Below are positions 1 through 8,585 of a DNA stretch of 64,000 nt, in pieces. Positions within the stretch are counted from its first letter, which is position 1, and each line of letters begins with the position of its first letter. The position numbers were made by a program, and so were the translations under genes. Source of the DNA: Murdochiella vaginalis. GTDB lineage: Bacteria; Bacillota; Clostridia; Tissierellales; Peptoniphilaceae. The stretch spans positions 992,001 through 1,056,000 of the forward strand of contig NZ_LT632322.1 in NCBI RefSeq assembly GCF_900119705.1, given 5' to 3'. The notes beneath the pieces were generated by a model. It was not told where the DNA came from and did no database searches. It saw only the letters and a program-made list of their open reading frames with translations.

Positions 1-226
1 GTTGCGCTGTACGCATTTCGTCGATGCCCGTCGCGTTGGGATAGCGTACGGTTCCTTCCGGAATCTGTTTTAGCGCCTCAAAATATTCGCGAGGTGTCGG
101 CAAATCCGGCTGGCCGATGCTCAGCCGAATGACTTTCAGACCCCGTTTTTCTGCCGCTTTCGCCATGCCAAGATATCGCCGAGTCGGAGATACCGGTAGT
201 TCCTTTACGCGTTTTGCTACGTTCAT
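1..226 (-). CDS. PLP-dependent aminotransferase, class I/II (N-terminal part, cut by window edge)
   Basis: This minus-strand reading frame starts at an ATG (226-224) preceded by a strong AGGAGG site and stays open to the left edge, giving 75 residues. The N-terminus reads MNVAKRVKELPVSPTRRYLG and continues to a SIGQPDLPTP motif at about residues 36-45, which is the substrate-side Gly-x-Pro-Asp segment of the aspartate aminotransferase fold (class I/II). Members transfer an amino group between an amino acid and a 2-oxo acid using pyridoxal phosphate. The PLP lysine lies outside the window, so the substrate (aspartate, aromatic or other) cannot be told. It is divergent from the glutaminase operon. 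Confidence 0.85.
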   Translation of the reverse strand, partial: MNVAKRVKELPVSPTRRYLGMAKAAEKRGLKVIRLSIGQPDLPTPREYFEALKQIPEGTVRYPNATGIDEMRTAQ

Positions 227-310
227 GGCCACCTCCTGTTTTCCTTGTTCTTGTAAAACAATTCATCTCTGTGTAATGATATACGAATTTAAGGCATGAT
301 GCACCCCTTC

Positions 311-339
311 TTTTCAATGGAAAACGATTGTTGTATACT
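311..339 (+). promoter_or_regulatory. Putative sigma-A promoter of the glutaminase operon
   Basis: A -35-like TTTTCA (311-316) is followed after 17 bases by a -10-like TATACT (334-339). The expected start lies about 55 bases before the glutaminase ATG. The -35 box is weak and nothing else confirms the site. Confidence 0.4.
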
Positions 340-401
340 CAATTTTGAAGTGAAACGAATCAATGCTCTTCTTCACTATCCTGAAGAAAGGAGGAAGAAC
401 A

Positions 402-1328
402 ATGGACATTCGAAGCGCACTGCAGGAAGCATATAAATATGGTTGCGAGTATACGGATCAGGGAAGCGTCGCGGATTACATTCCGGAGCTTGCGAAACAG
501 AATCCGGATTTAGTTGGCGCCACACTCATCAGTCCCAATTTTGAGGTATGTTCCATCGGCGATGCTCGCTACAAGTTTTCTGCGCAGAGTATTGCAAAAA
601 TATTTATCTATCTTTGTGTGCTGGAAACGTATGATCTGGACTATGTCCGACAATTTATCGGAGTGACGCCGTCTTCCAAGCCGTTCAACAGCATTCTGGA
701 ACTGGAATTGAGCCATAAAAACATTCCGGTGAATCCGTTTATTAATGCTGGAGCAATTGTGGCGACGTCCCTGCTGATGCAGCACTACCATGAGAATACG
801 TTCGAGAAAATTCGCGAACGTGCGCGGGAAGTAGTTAATCGCAGCGATCTCGATTACTGCCATGCCATTTACGTTTCGGAAAGTAACTCGGCCTATGCAA
901 ACCGCGCACTCACGTATATGTTGCTCAATGACGGAATTATATCCACGACGCAGAACGTGGAAGATCTCCTGAATTCCTATTTTCGCGCCTGTTCTCTTCT
1001 GGTCAATACGCTGGATCTTGCAACAATCGGTGCGGTCTTGTCACACAATGGGAAAAATGCGCAAGGAGAACAGGTGTTATCCACGGAAAATGCAGCCATC
1101 CTGCGCACGGTCATGGCGACCTGCGGTACGTATGATTATGCCGGCGAATTTGCTCTATTGGTAGGTATGCCGGCAAAGAGCGGTGTAGGCGGGGGAATTG
1201 TAGCGACCAATCGCTCCGGTTACGGCATCGGTGTGTTCAGTCCGAAACTGGATAAACACGGCAACTCCTACGTCGGCGTTCGTATGCTGGAAAGACTCTC
1301 CACGTTGCTCAATCTGCACATTTACTAA
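402..1328 (+). CDS. glsA: Glutaminase A
   Basis: The 308-residue product matches the serine-dependent glutaminase family (beta-lactamase-like fold), which hydrolyses glutamine to glutamate and ammonia in the cytoplasm. Visible family blocks include the catalytic Ser-x-x-Lys in FSAQSIAK, ELSHKNIPVNPFINAGAI, SESNSAYANRAL and the C-terminal AKSGVGGGI with GIGVFSPKLD. The ATG at 402 is chosen because an AAAGGAGG site sits just before it and the length then equals the family norm; an in-frame ATG at 363 lacks a ribosome site. The AGCS symporter gene follows 16 bases later. The pair resembles the glutaminase-glutamine transporter operon of Bacillus subtilis (glsA-glnT), so uptake followed by deamidation of glutamine is the likely job. 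Confidence 0.95.
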   Translation: MDIRSALQEAYKYGCEYTDQGSVADYIPELAKQNPDLVGATLISPNFEVCSIGDARYKFSAQSIAKIFIYLCVLETYDLDYVRQFIGVTPSSKPFNSILELELSHKNIPVNPFINAGAIVATSLLMQHYHENTFEKIRERAREVVNRSDLDYCHAIYVSESNSAYANRALTYMLLNDGIISTTQNVEDLLNSYFRACSLLVNTLDLATIGAVLSHNGKNAQGEQVLSTENAAILRTVMATCGTYDYAGEFALLVGMPAKSGVGGGIVATNRSGYGIGVFSPKLDKHGNSYVGVRMLERLSTLLNLHIY

Positions 1329-1344
1329 CCTTAAGGAGAAAACT

Positions 1345-2772
1345 ATGCTCAAAACTATGCTGGAAACCGTGTTTGGCGTTATCGGCAAAATTAACGGCGT
1401 TATCTACTATCCCGTGCTGATTATTTTGCTGCTCGGCATCGGTTTGTATTTTACGATTCGCACCGGCTTTCTACAGGGCAGATTATTTAAAGAATCCATC
1501 AATGTCGTCATGGAAAAACCGTCCGATAAGGAATCCGTCTCCTCCTTTCAGGCATTAATGGTTTCTACGGCGTCCCGCGTCGGCACCGGCAACATCGTCG
1601 GCGTGTCCAGTGCGCTCTGTTTGGGAGGTTACGGCGCCATCTTCTGGATGTGGATCGTCGCCATTATCGGGGGCGCGTCGGCCTTTATCGAATCCACCCT
1701 GGCGCAGATCTATAAACGCAAGGATCCGGACGGGGGCAGCTACGGTGGCCCGGCGTACTACATTGAATCTGCGCTCCACAGTCGTACACTCGGTATTATT
1801 TTCGCCATTTCTTTGATTGCCACCTATGCGGTCGGCTTCAATATGCTCGCTGCGTTCAACCTGCAGACGAGTTTTTCGGCGTACAGCTTTTATAATAAGC
1901 AGATCACCCCGTGGATTATCGGCGGCGTATTGGCCCTGATTACGGCATACTGCATCTTCGGCGGCGGTAAGCGTATCATTCAATTCACATCCACCTTGGT
2001 TCCGATCATGGGCATCGTCTTCGTCATCGTTTCGCTGATCATGATCATTAAAAACATCGGCTATATGCCCACCGTTTTCGGCCGTATCTTCTCGGATGCG
2101 TTCAATTTCAAGGCCATCTTCGGCGGCATTGCCGGTTCCAGCCTGATGTACGGCGTAAAACGCGGCTTGTATTCCAACGAAGCCGGTATCGGCTCCGCCC
2201 CGAATGCTGCTGCAGCAGCCAGCGTCAGCCATCCGGTGAAGCAGGGTCTGGTTCAGATGCTTTCCGTCTTCATCGACACGATTCTCATCTGCTCCGCCAC
2301 CGCGTTTATGTGCTTGAGCTCGGGCGTTGAACCCGCGGAAGCGCTGGATGGTGCACCGTATGTACAAGAAGCGGTTGGTACATTCCTCGGTCGTTTCGGT
2401 GCGCCGTTTATCACCTTCTCGTTAGCGTTGTTCGCGTTTACGACCCTTATCGGCAACCTGTTCTATGTAGATAACAACCTAGCCTACATTAAGGGAAAGA
2501 AACCGAGCAAAGGCTTTATGATCGTGTATCGTATTCTCGCGGTTGCGGTTATCTTCCTCGGTGCGGCGCAGAAATCCACCTACGCTTGGAATCTGGGCGA
2601 TCTGCTCATGGGGGTTATGGCGTTGATCAACTTGCCGGCCATTCTGATTCTCGGCAAAACCGCCATTGCTGCTCTGCGCGATTATGAAAAACAGAAGAAA
2701 GAGGGAAAAAATCCTATCTTCTTGGCGAAAAACATCGGTCTGGATGACAGCAAACTCGACTTTTGGAAATAA
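1345..2772 (+). CDS. Sodium:amino acid symporter, AGCS family (probable glutamine/alanine uptake)
   Basis: This 475-residue hydrophobic protein carries the AGCS signature region ASRVGTGNIVGVSSAL followed by GAIFWMW, and a second family block, GLYSNEAGIGSAPNAAA. About ten membrane segments are apparent and the tail is short and charged. The family imports small neutral amino acids (alanine, glycine, glutamine) with Na+. The start at 1345 has TAAGGAG eight bases upstream; an in-frame upstream start at 1231 would overlap the glutaminase gene and lacks a site. Position directly behind glutaminase suggests glutamine as substrate (GlnT-like), but substrate is inferred from context only. Confidence 0.92.
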   Translation: MLKTMLETVFGVIGKINGVIYYPVLIILLLGIGLYFTIRTGFLQGRLFKESINVVMEKPSDKESVSSFQALMVSTASRVGTGNIVGVSSALCLGGYGAIFWMWIVAIIGGASAFIESTLAQIYKRKDPDGGSYGGPAYYIESALHSRTLGIIFAISLIATYAVGFNMLAAFNLQTSFSAYSFYNKQITPWIIGGVLALITAYCIFGGGKRIIQFTSTLVPIMGIVFVIVSLIMIIKNIGYMPTVFGRIFSDAFNFKAIFGGIAGSSLMYGVKRGLYSNEAGIGSAPNAAAAASVSHPVKQGLVQMLSVFIDTILICSATAFMCLSSGVEPAEALDGAPYVQEAVGTFLGRFGAPFITFSLALFAFTTLIGNLFYVDNNLAYIKGKKPSKGFMIVYRILAVAVIFLGAAQKSTYAWNLGDLLMGVMALINLPAILILGKTAIAALRDYEKQKKEGKNPIFLAKNIGLDDSKLDFWK

Positions 2773-2780
2773 AAAACGAA

Positions 2781-2819
2781 CCCCTCGTCCGTTTCTCGCG
2801 GGCGAGGGGAATCTTTTCT
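2781..2819 (+). terminator. Intrinsic terminator of the glsA-symporter operon
   Basis: An inverted repeat CCCCTCGTCC ... GGGCGAGGGG (2781-2790 and 2800-2809, one G-U pair) is followed by the T-rich ATCTTTTCTT. It starts eight bases after the symporter stop. Confidence 0.85.
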
Positions 2820-2870
2820 TGCAGGATACACCGAGGCATGATACAATCTTTTCCGCGCGATTCATTTTGT

Positions 2871-2941
2871 GGCGACATAGCCAAGTGGTAAGGCAGAGGT
2901 CTGCAACACCTTCACCCCCAGTTCAAATCTGGGTGTCGCCT
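2871..2941 (+). tRNA. tRNA-Cys (GCA)
   Basis: The sequence folds into a full cloverleaf: acceptor GGCGACA/TGTCGCC, D arm GCC...GGC, anticodon stem GAGGT/ACCTT with loop CTGCAAC giving anticodon GCA, a four-base variable loop and T arm CCCAG-TTCAAAT-CTGGG. The discriminator is T at 2941, as expected for tRNA-Cys. CCA is not encoded; the next bases are a T run. It is a solitary tRNA gene flanked by terminators on both sides. Confidence 0.97.
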
Positions 2942-2948
2942 TTTTCTA

Positions 2949-2976
2949 AGAGATCCGATTCCGGATCTCTTTTTTC
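2949..2976 (+). terminator. Intrinsic terminator after tRNA-Cys
   Basis: A nine-base-pair stem AGAGATCCG / CGGATCTCT (2949-2957 and 2962-2970) with an ATTC loop is followed directly by TTTTTC. It lies just after the tRNA and upstream of glnN, so the tRNA is probably its own transcription unit. Confidence 0.88.
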
Positions 2977-3049
2977 TTGTATTGTTTTTCGTACAGGCAA
3001 AATATTTTTTGATATGATGATTAACATTGATAAGAAAGAGAGGTGTGGT

Positions 3050-5131
3050 ATGGGACATCCTTTTGAAACCTTTGGAAAATACCAGTTTAATCGTAGCGTG
3101 ATGCGTGATCGACTGCCGAAACCGGTTTATGAAAAATATAGAGGAGCGATGAAACATCAACAGTTTATCGATCAAAGCACAGCCGATGCGATTGCCCATG
3201 CGATGAAGACATGGGCAATGGAATTGGGCGCAACCCATTTTTGTCATTGGTTTCAGCCCTTAAATGGGAGAACGGCAGAAAAGCATGAATCCTTTATTCA
3301 ACCCGATCACAACGGGATGCCCATAGCTCGCCTTTCCGGCAAGGCGCTCATGAAGGGGGAAACGGATGGCTCGTCTTTTCCAAATGGCGGTCTGCGCGAT
3401 ACGTTTGAAGCGCGGGGTTACACCTTTTGGGATACGAATTCTTATGCCTTTGTGCGGGGAACGACGCTTTACATTCCGAGCGTATTCATGAGCTATCGTG
3501 GCGATACGCTGGATCTCAAAATGCCGTTGATCAAAGCCTTGGATGCCCTCAGTGCGCAAGCGGTACGCGTGTTGCACGATCTGGGGAAAACCGATGTGAA
3601 TTGGGTGGAGCCCACGCTGGGCCTCGAGCAGGAATTTTTCCTCGTGGATGCAAAGCAGGCGGAAAAACGTCCGGATATCAAGTTATGCGGGCGTGCGCTG
3701 TATGGGCGTGAAATGCTTCAAGGCGGCCATCTTCAGGATACGTATTTTCAGGGCATGAATGAACGTGTACAGCAATACATGAATGAAGTGAATCGAGCTT
3801 GTTGGAATTTAGGCATCTATGCCTCCATTGAACATAACGAGGTTTCGCCCGGACAATACGAATTTTCTTCTGTATTTGGCGATGCCATTACGACCGTGGA
3901 TCAAAACATGGTTGTAATGGACATTTTAGAAAACGTGGCACCACATCATGGCTTCCAGTGCTTGTTGCATGAAAAACCATTTGACGGGCTGAACGGATCG
4001 GGCAAACACAGCAATTTTTCCCTGACCACATCGACGGGCGAGAACTTATTTGACCCCGGCGATGAACAGCCGCACGATCTGCGCTTTTTGCTGTTTGTGA
4101 CAGCCTTTATCGTGGCGGTGGATCGCTATCAGACGTTGCTGCGTATGGCAGCATCCGACGAAGGAAATGATCATCGATTGGGTGGCCATGAAGCGCCGCC
4201 GGCCATTATTTCCATTAATTTGGGAGAAACACTGCATTCTCTGTTTATGGAGCTGGCCAAGACCACGAAAATTCCCAAGGTGAAGCTCACCTCGATTTTG
4301 GAACCGGTGGTGACCTTGGCGGATCTGTCCATTGAGACCACGGATCGCAATCGCACGTCTCCGGTCTCTTTCACCGGAAATCGCTTTGAATTGCGTATGT
4401 TGGGATCTTCGCTGAATGCCTCCGCCATGAACACCTTCCTGTTTGCCGGCATGGCGGAATCGCTGGAAGAGATCGCGTTGCAATTGGAATCCTCTGACAC
4501 CTCAACCCCGGAAGCATTACATGATACGACCATGCAGATCTGCCATCATGCTCTGCAGCAACATCAGCGCATTCTTTTTACAGGGGATGGCTATCTGCAG
4601 GAATGGGTGGAGGAATCCAAGCGCAGAGGCTTGGAACAGGTTTCAAGTTATCTGGAAAGCATTGATGCCGCCACGCGGGAAGAAACCGTGCGACTGTGTG
4701 AGCGCTTCGGAGTTTTGAGTCGTGAAGAGCTCGTTGCACGCCGCGAAATCCTTATCGAGCGATTCAACCATTCGGTGGACCTGCAGGGGCAGGTTTTGGC
4801 ACGCATGGCGACAAAGGGGATATATCCGGCGCTTATGGAATATCAGATTCGTTTGCAAAAGGCTGCCGCCGGCGGTTTGAGCTCCTCGTTGGAGACAAAA
4901 GCGAAGGAAAACGCACGATTGATGGATGCTTTGGATGCGGCGAGCGTAACGCTTCAGGAATGCTTGGGAAAAGCCGAAACGGTAGAGGATCCGCATCGCC
5001 AGAGCTTCCTTTATCGTGATGACGTACGGGATGCCATGCGCGTTTTAGAGGAAATTTGTAACGAAACCGAGGCTTTTGTGCCGGAAGAGCTGCTTCCGTA
5101 TCCCTCTTCCAGCGTTTTAGTTGTACAATAG
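3050..5131 (+). CDS. glnN: Glutamine synthetase type III
   Basis: The 693-residue product is close to the roughly 700-730 residues of type III glutamine synthetases (GlnN), clearly longer than types I and II. It makes glutamine from glutamate, ammonia and ATP. Recognisable blocks are the Glu-rich metal site GLEQEFFLVD, EHNEVSPGQYEF, NGSGKHSNFS, RLGGHEAPPAIISINLG and the arginine/glutamate block TGNRFELRMLGSS. The ATG at 3050 follows GAGAGG by eight bases; ATGs at 3014 and 3017 are in frame but have no site. hisS starts 28 bases downstream, so glnN may share a transcript with hisS and thrS. It lies only a few hundred bases from the opposing enzyme glutaminase. Confidence 0.95.
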   Translation: MGHPFETFGKYQFNRSVMRDRLPKPVYEKYRGAMKHQQFIDQSTADAIAHAMKTWAMELGATHFCHWFQPLNGRTAEKHESFIQPDHNGMPIARLSGKALMKGETDGSSFPNGGLRDTFEARGYTFWDTNSYAFVRGTTLYIPSVFMSYRGDTLDLKMPLIKALDALSAQAVRVLHDLGKTDVNWVEPTLGLEQEFFLVDAKQAEKRPDIKLCGRALYGREMLQGGHLQDTYFQGMNERVQQYMNEVNRACWNLGIYASIEHNEVSPGQYEFSSVFGDAITTVDQNMVVMDILENVAPHHGFQCLLHEKPFDGLNGSGKHSNFSLTTSTGENLFDPGDEQPHDLRFLLFVTAFIVAVDRYQTLLRMAASDEGNDHRLGGHEAPPAIISINLGETLHSLFMELAKTTKIPKVKLTSILEPVVTLADLSIETTDRNRTSPVSFTGNRFELRMLGSSLNASAMNTFLFAGMAESLEEIALQLESSDTSTPEALHDTTMQICHHALQQHQRILFTGDGYLQEWVEESKRRGLEQVSSYLESIDAATREETVRLCERFGVLSREELVARREILIERFNHSVDLQGQVLARMATKGIYPALMEYQIRLQKAAAGGLSSSLETKAKENARLMDALDAASVTLQECLGKAETVEDPHRQSFLYRDDVRDAMRVLEEICNETEAFVPEELLPYPSSSVLVVQ

Positions 5132-5159
5132 AGGCAGTATCACTAAAGGAGGGACCAAA

Positions 5160-6509
5160 ATGATTCAACCGAGTATTATGGCGGGATTTATGGAGCTTTT
5201 GCCCGAAGAACAGGTGCTGTTTGAGCATGTCAAGCAAGCCATCGAAAAAACGTATCAGCATTACGGATACTGGCCTTTGGATACACCGGCAATTGAAAAG
5301 AATGAGATTCTTTTTGCCAAAGGCGGCGGCGAGACAACAAAACAGATTTATCATATCGAAAAGGGAGAAAATTCGGTTGATCAGTCCTTGCGTTTCGACC
5401 TGACGGTTCCGCTGGCGCGCTATGTGGCGCAACATTCGTCGGAGCTGTCTTTCCCGTTTCGCCGCTATCACATCGGTAAAGTGTATCGCGGGGAGCGCAA
5501 CCAAAAAGGTCGCTATCGCGAATTTTATCAGGCCGACGTCGATGTCATCGGGCTCGATGAGCTTTCGGTGATCAATGATGCCGAATGCCCAGCTGTCATC
5601 TATGAGGTTTTCCGCGCGCTGGAGATTCCGGGAGTGCATATCCATATCAATCACCGTGGCATGCTCAACGGCTTCTTTACTTCCATTGGCATTCGCGATG
5701 CCATGGAAGTGTTGCACGCGATTGACAAGCTCGCGAAAATCGGCCCGGATGCCGTAGCCGATCTGCTGGAGATGAGCGGAGTGAATAAACAGCAACAGGA
5801 AGAGATTTTCCGCTTCATCGGCTTAACCGACGATCGTCCGGCGGAAGAACGCCTCGAAGCCTATAATCAGGCGCTTGCTGCGGATGCGCCGGGTGCCGAG
5901 CAGTTCAAACAGGGCTGGGCGGATCTGCAGCTCATCATGAAGGGAATGCAGGGCTTCGGTATGCCGAAGGAAGCCATCGTTCTTGATTTGTCCATTACGC
6001 GCGGCCTTGATTACTATACAGGCGTGGTGTATGAGACCTTCATTGAAGGGTATGAATCCATCGGCTCCGTCGCTTCCGGCGGCCGTTACGATGACCTGGC
6101 GTCCAACTTTACGAAGCTCAAAATGCCGGGCGTCGGTATTTCCATCGGTGTGACGCGACTTTTCTATCAGTTGCGCGAGGCGAACCTCATTCAGCCCAAA
6201 AAAGGCGAGTACATCCAGGCGATGGTCTTGCCGATGAGCAACGCTGAATTGGATTTCTCGCTGGAATGCGTGCACGCGTTGCGTGATGCAAACGTTCGGG
6301 TGCAGCTATATACCGAATCGGGAAGAATGAAAAAGAAATTTTCTTATGCGGATGCCATCGGCGTACGTTACGTTCTGATTATCGGAGAGAGCGAGCGGGA
6401 AGCCGGTGTCGTAAGCCTTAAGGATATGCAAAGTGGCGAACAAACGACAATGACGCTTGCGGAAGCAATTGATCTCATGCGCGACGCGAGTGGAAGGAGG
6501 AACGAATGA
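5160..6509 (+). CDS. hisS: Histidyl-tRNA synthetase
   Basis: This class II aminoacyl-tRNA synthetase of 449 residues charges tRNA-His. Motif 2 appears as YRGERNQKGRYREFYQADVD, and the histidine-specific block as RGLDYYTGVVYE; motif 3 is at GVGISIGVTRL. The C-terminal domain of about 90 residues is the anticodon-binding fold. The start at 5160 follows AAAGGAGGG. The N-terminus is somewhat unusual (MIQPSIMAGFMELLPEE, where family members usually read as a short lead into RGTQD or GTRD), but the catalytic core is intact. The paralog HisZ is unlikely because HisZ lacks the anticodon domain and no his biosynthesis genes are near. The stop overlaps the thrS start (ATGA). No T-box leader is present. 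Confidence 0.92.
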   Translation: MIQPSIMAGFMELLPEEQVLFEHVKQAIEKTYQHYGYWPLDTPAIEKNEILFAKGGGETTKQIYHIEKGENSVDQSLRFDLTVPLARYVAQHSSELSFPFRRYHIGKVYRGERNQKGRYREFYQADVDVIGLDELSVINDAECPAVIYEVFRALEIPGVHIHINHRGMLNGFFTSIGIRDAMEVLHAIDKLAKIGPDAVADLLEMSGVNKQQQEEIFRFIGLTDDRPAEERLEAYNQALAADAPGAEQFKQGWADLQLIMKGMQGFGMPKEAIVLDLSITRGLDYYTGVVYETFIEGYESIGSVASGGRYDDLASNFTKLKMPGVGISIGVTRLFYQLREANLIQPKKGEYIQAMVLPMSNAELDFSLECVHALRDANVRVQLYTESGRMKKKFSYADAIGVRYVLIIGESEREAGVVSLKDMQSGEQTTMTLAEAIDLMRDASGRRNE

Positions 6510-8413
6510 AAGTTTACACGAAGGACGGCAGCGCCCTGGAATTACAGGAGCGTGCAAACGCATTAGATGCCGCCAAGGCCATCAGCCAGGGCTTGGCTCG
6601 CAATGCACTGGCGGCGGAGATTAACGGCGAGGGTGCGGATCTGCGCACCGTTTTGCACGAAGGCGATAAAATAGCCATTTGCACCTTTGATGACGAATAC
6701 GGCCGTCTGGCCTTCCGTCATTCCACCTCGCATTTGATGGCACAAGCCGTGCAGCGTCTCTACCCCGAGGCACGTTTAGCCATCGGACCCGCTATTAAAG
6801 AAGGATTCTACTACGATATCGATTTTGGCGATACAGTGCTTACAGATGAAGATCTGCCGAAAATCGAAGCGGAAATGAAAAAAATTGTGAAGGAAAATCC
6901 GGACATCACACGCTTTACAAAATCGCATGAAGATGCTGTTGCTTTCTTCAAGGAAAAACAGGAACCGTACAAAGTGGAGCTGATCGAAGATCTGCCCGAG
7001 GATGCGGTCATCAGCTTTTATCAGCAGGGCGATTGGGTAGACCTGTGTGCCGGCCCGCATCTGATGAATTTCCACGGCATTAAGGCGATTAAGCTGACTA
7101 GCCTTGCTGGCGCGTATTGGCGTGGCGATGAGCATAATAAGATGCTCACCCGCATTTACGGTACCAGTTTCCCAAAGCAATCCATGCTGGATGACTATCT
7201 AGCACGCATTGAAGAGGCTAAAAAACGTGATCACCGTAAGATCGGTAAAGACATGGAGCTCTTTGCCTTCATGGAAGAAGGTCCCGGTTTTCCGTTCTTC
7301 CTGCCCAACGGCATGCGCCTGAAGAATGCCTTGCTGGATTACTGGCGTGAATTGCACAAAGAGGCAGGGTATCTGGAAATCTCTACACCGACGATTTTGA
7401 ATCGCCAGCTGTGGGAAACCTCCGGTCACTGGGATCACTATCGTGAAAACATGTATACCACGAAGATCGATGGGGAAGATTATGCGATTAAGCCGATGAA
7501 CTGCCCGGGCGCTATGCTCGTGTACAATTCGAAGCCGCGTTCCTATCGTGATCTGCCACTGCGTTTGGCGGAGCTGGGCAATGTCCATCGCCATGAGCTT
7601 TCAGGTGCTCTTCACGGGCTTTTCCGTGTGCGCAACTTTACGCAAGACGATGCGCATATTTTCTTAACGCCGGAAATGATCGAGGACGAGATTCGTAAGA
7701 TTGTGGCCTTGATTGACCGTGTCTATTCGAAATTGGGCTTCAAGTATTCGATGGAAATCTCGACGCGCCCGGAGGATTCCATGGGCTCGGATGAGGATTG
7801 GGAAGTGGCTACCGCCGGTCTTAAGAATGCCTTGGATTCCATGGGCAAACCCTATGAGATCAATGAAGGCGACGGCGCCTTCTATGGCCCGAAGATTGAC
7901 TTTCAGATTGAAGACGTGCTGGGTCGTACCCGGCAATGCGCGACCATTCAGCTGGACTTCCAGCTGCCGCAGCGATTCGGCGCGGAATACATTGGTAAGG
8001 ATGGTGAAAAGCACCAGCCGGTTCTGATTCACCGCGTGATTTACGGATCCATTGAGCGCTTCATCGGTTATCTTATCGAACAGTTTGCGGGCAACTTCCC
8101 CCTGTGGTTGGCCCCGGTACAGGTCGAACTCATACCGGTGAACAATGCGGCGCATGGTGAATTTGCAAAACAGATGGCAAAGGAACTCGAAGATCTCGGT
8201 GTTCATGTCGACGTGGATCTGCGCGAAGAAACACTGGGCAAAAAGATCCGTGATGCCCAGATTAAAAAATCCTTCCTGCAAATCGTGGTTGGCGACAACG
8301 AAATGTCCGAGCATACCGTTAGCGTCCGCATCCATGGCGAAAAAGAAGCCAAGAGTTACGCTTGGGAAGACTTCAAGAACTGGATTACGGAGCAGATTAA
8401 AAAACGCGCTTAA
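6506..8413 (+). CDS. thrS: Threonyl-tRNA synthetase
   Basis: The 635-residue product has the standard four-part layout: an N-terminal TGS domain (about 1-62), the editing SAD domain with RHSTSHLMAQAV and DLCAGPH, the class II catalytic core with the zinc ligand cysteine in KPMNCPGAMLVY and histidine in TQDDAHIF, and a C-terminal anticodon domain (about 540-635). It attaches threonine to tRNA-Thr and edits mischarged serine. It overlaps hisS by four bases, so the two are translationally coupled. A strong terminator follows at 8464. Bacillota thrS genes are often under a T-box, but none fits here because the gene is internal to an operon. Confidence 0.97.
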   Translation: MKVYTKDGSALELQERANALDAAKAISQGLARNALAAEINGEGADLRTVLHEGDKIAICTFDDEYGRLAFRHSTSHLMAQAVQRLYPEARLAIGPAIKEGFYYDIDFGDTVLTDEDLPKIEAEMKKIVKENPDITRFTKSHEDAVAFFKEKQEPYKVELIEDLPEDAVISFYQQGDWVDLCAGPHLMNFHGIKAIKLTSLAGAYWRGDEHNKMLTRIYGTSFPKQSMLDDYLARIEEAKKRDHRKIGKDMELFAFMEEGPGFPFFLPNGMRLKNALLDYWRELHKEAGYLEISTPTILNRQLWETSGHWDHYRENMYTTKIDGEDYAIKPMNCPGAMLVYNSKPRSYRDLPLRLAELGNVHRHELSGALHGLFRVRNFTQDDAHIFLTPEMIEDEIRKIVALIDRVYSKLGFKYSMEISTRPEDSMGSDEDWEVATAGLKNALDSMGKPYEINEGDGAFYGPKIDFQIEDVLGRTRQCATIQLDFQLPQRFGAEYIGKDGEKHQPVLIHRVIYGSIERFIGYLIEQFAGNFPLWLAPVQVELIPVNNAAHGEFAKQMAKELEDLGVHVDVDLREETLGKKIRDAQIKKSFLQIVVGDNEMSEHTVSVRIHGEKEAKSYAWEDFKNWITEQIKKRA

Positions 8414-8463
8414 CGAGAAGCTGCTTGGAATTCGATAGGACGCAGTCAAAAGCTTTTTCGACA

Positions 8464-8499
8464 AACGATGCAACCTCTTAGGGGGTTGCATCGTTTTGT
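8464..8499 (+). terminator. Intrinsic terminator after thrS
   Basis: A perfect 12-base-pair stem AACGATGCAACC / GGTTGCATCGTT (8464-8475 and 8484-8495) is followed by TTGT. The T tract is short but the stem is strong and lies 50 bases after the thrS stop. Confidence 0.8.
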
Positions 8500-8585
8500 A
8501 TACTGGAAATGAGCCGTCATGTTGAAGGCGGCAAATCAAAATATAGCCGGTTGTTCGTCGGCTGGTTATCGGATAAGGAGAAAAC

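Noticed and set aside
317-335. cre-like site (TGGAAAACG) upstream of glutaminase
   Set aside because: The spacing around the central CG is one base off the cre consensus and the right half does not match.
1555-2367. Minus-strand open frame (270 codons) opposite the AGCS symporter
   Set aside because: Composition rich in Arg, Asp and Gly typical of an antisense shadow; no start signal.
5132-5160. T-box leaders upstream of hisS, thrS or pheS
   Set aside because: The gaps before these genes are 28 bases, none and 36 bases, too short for a T-box.
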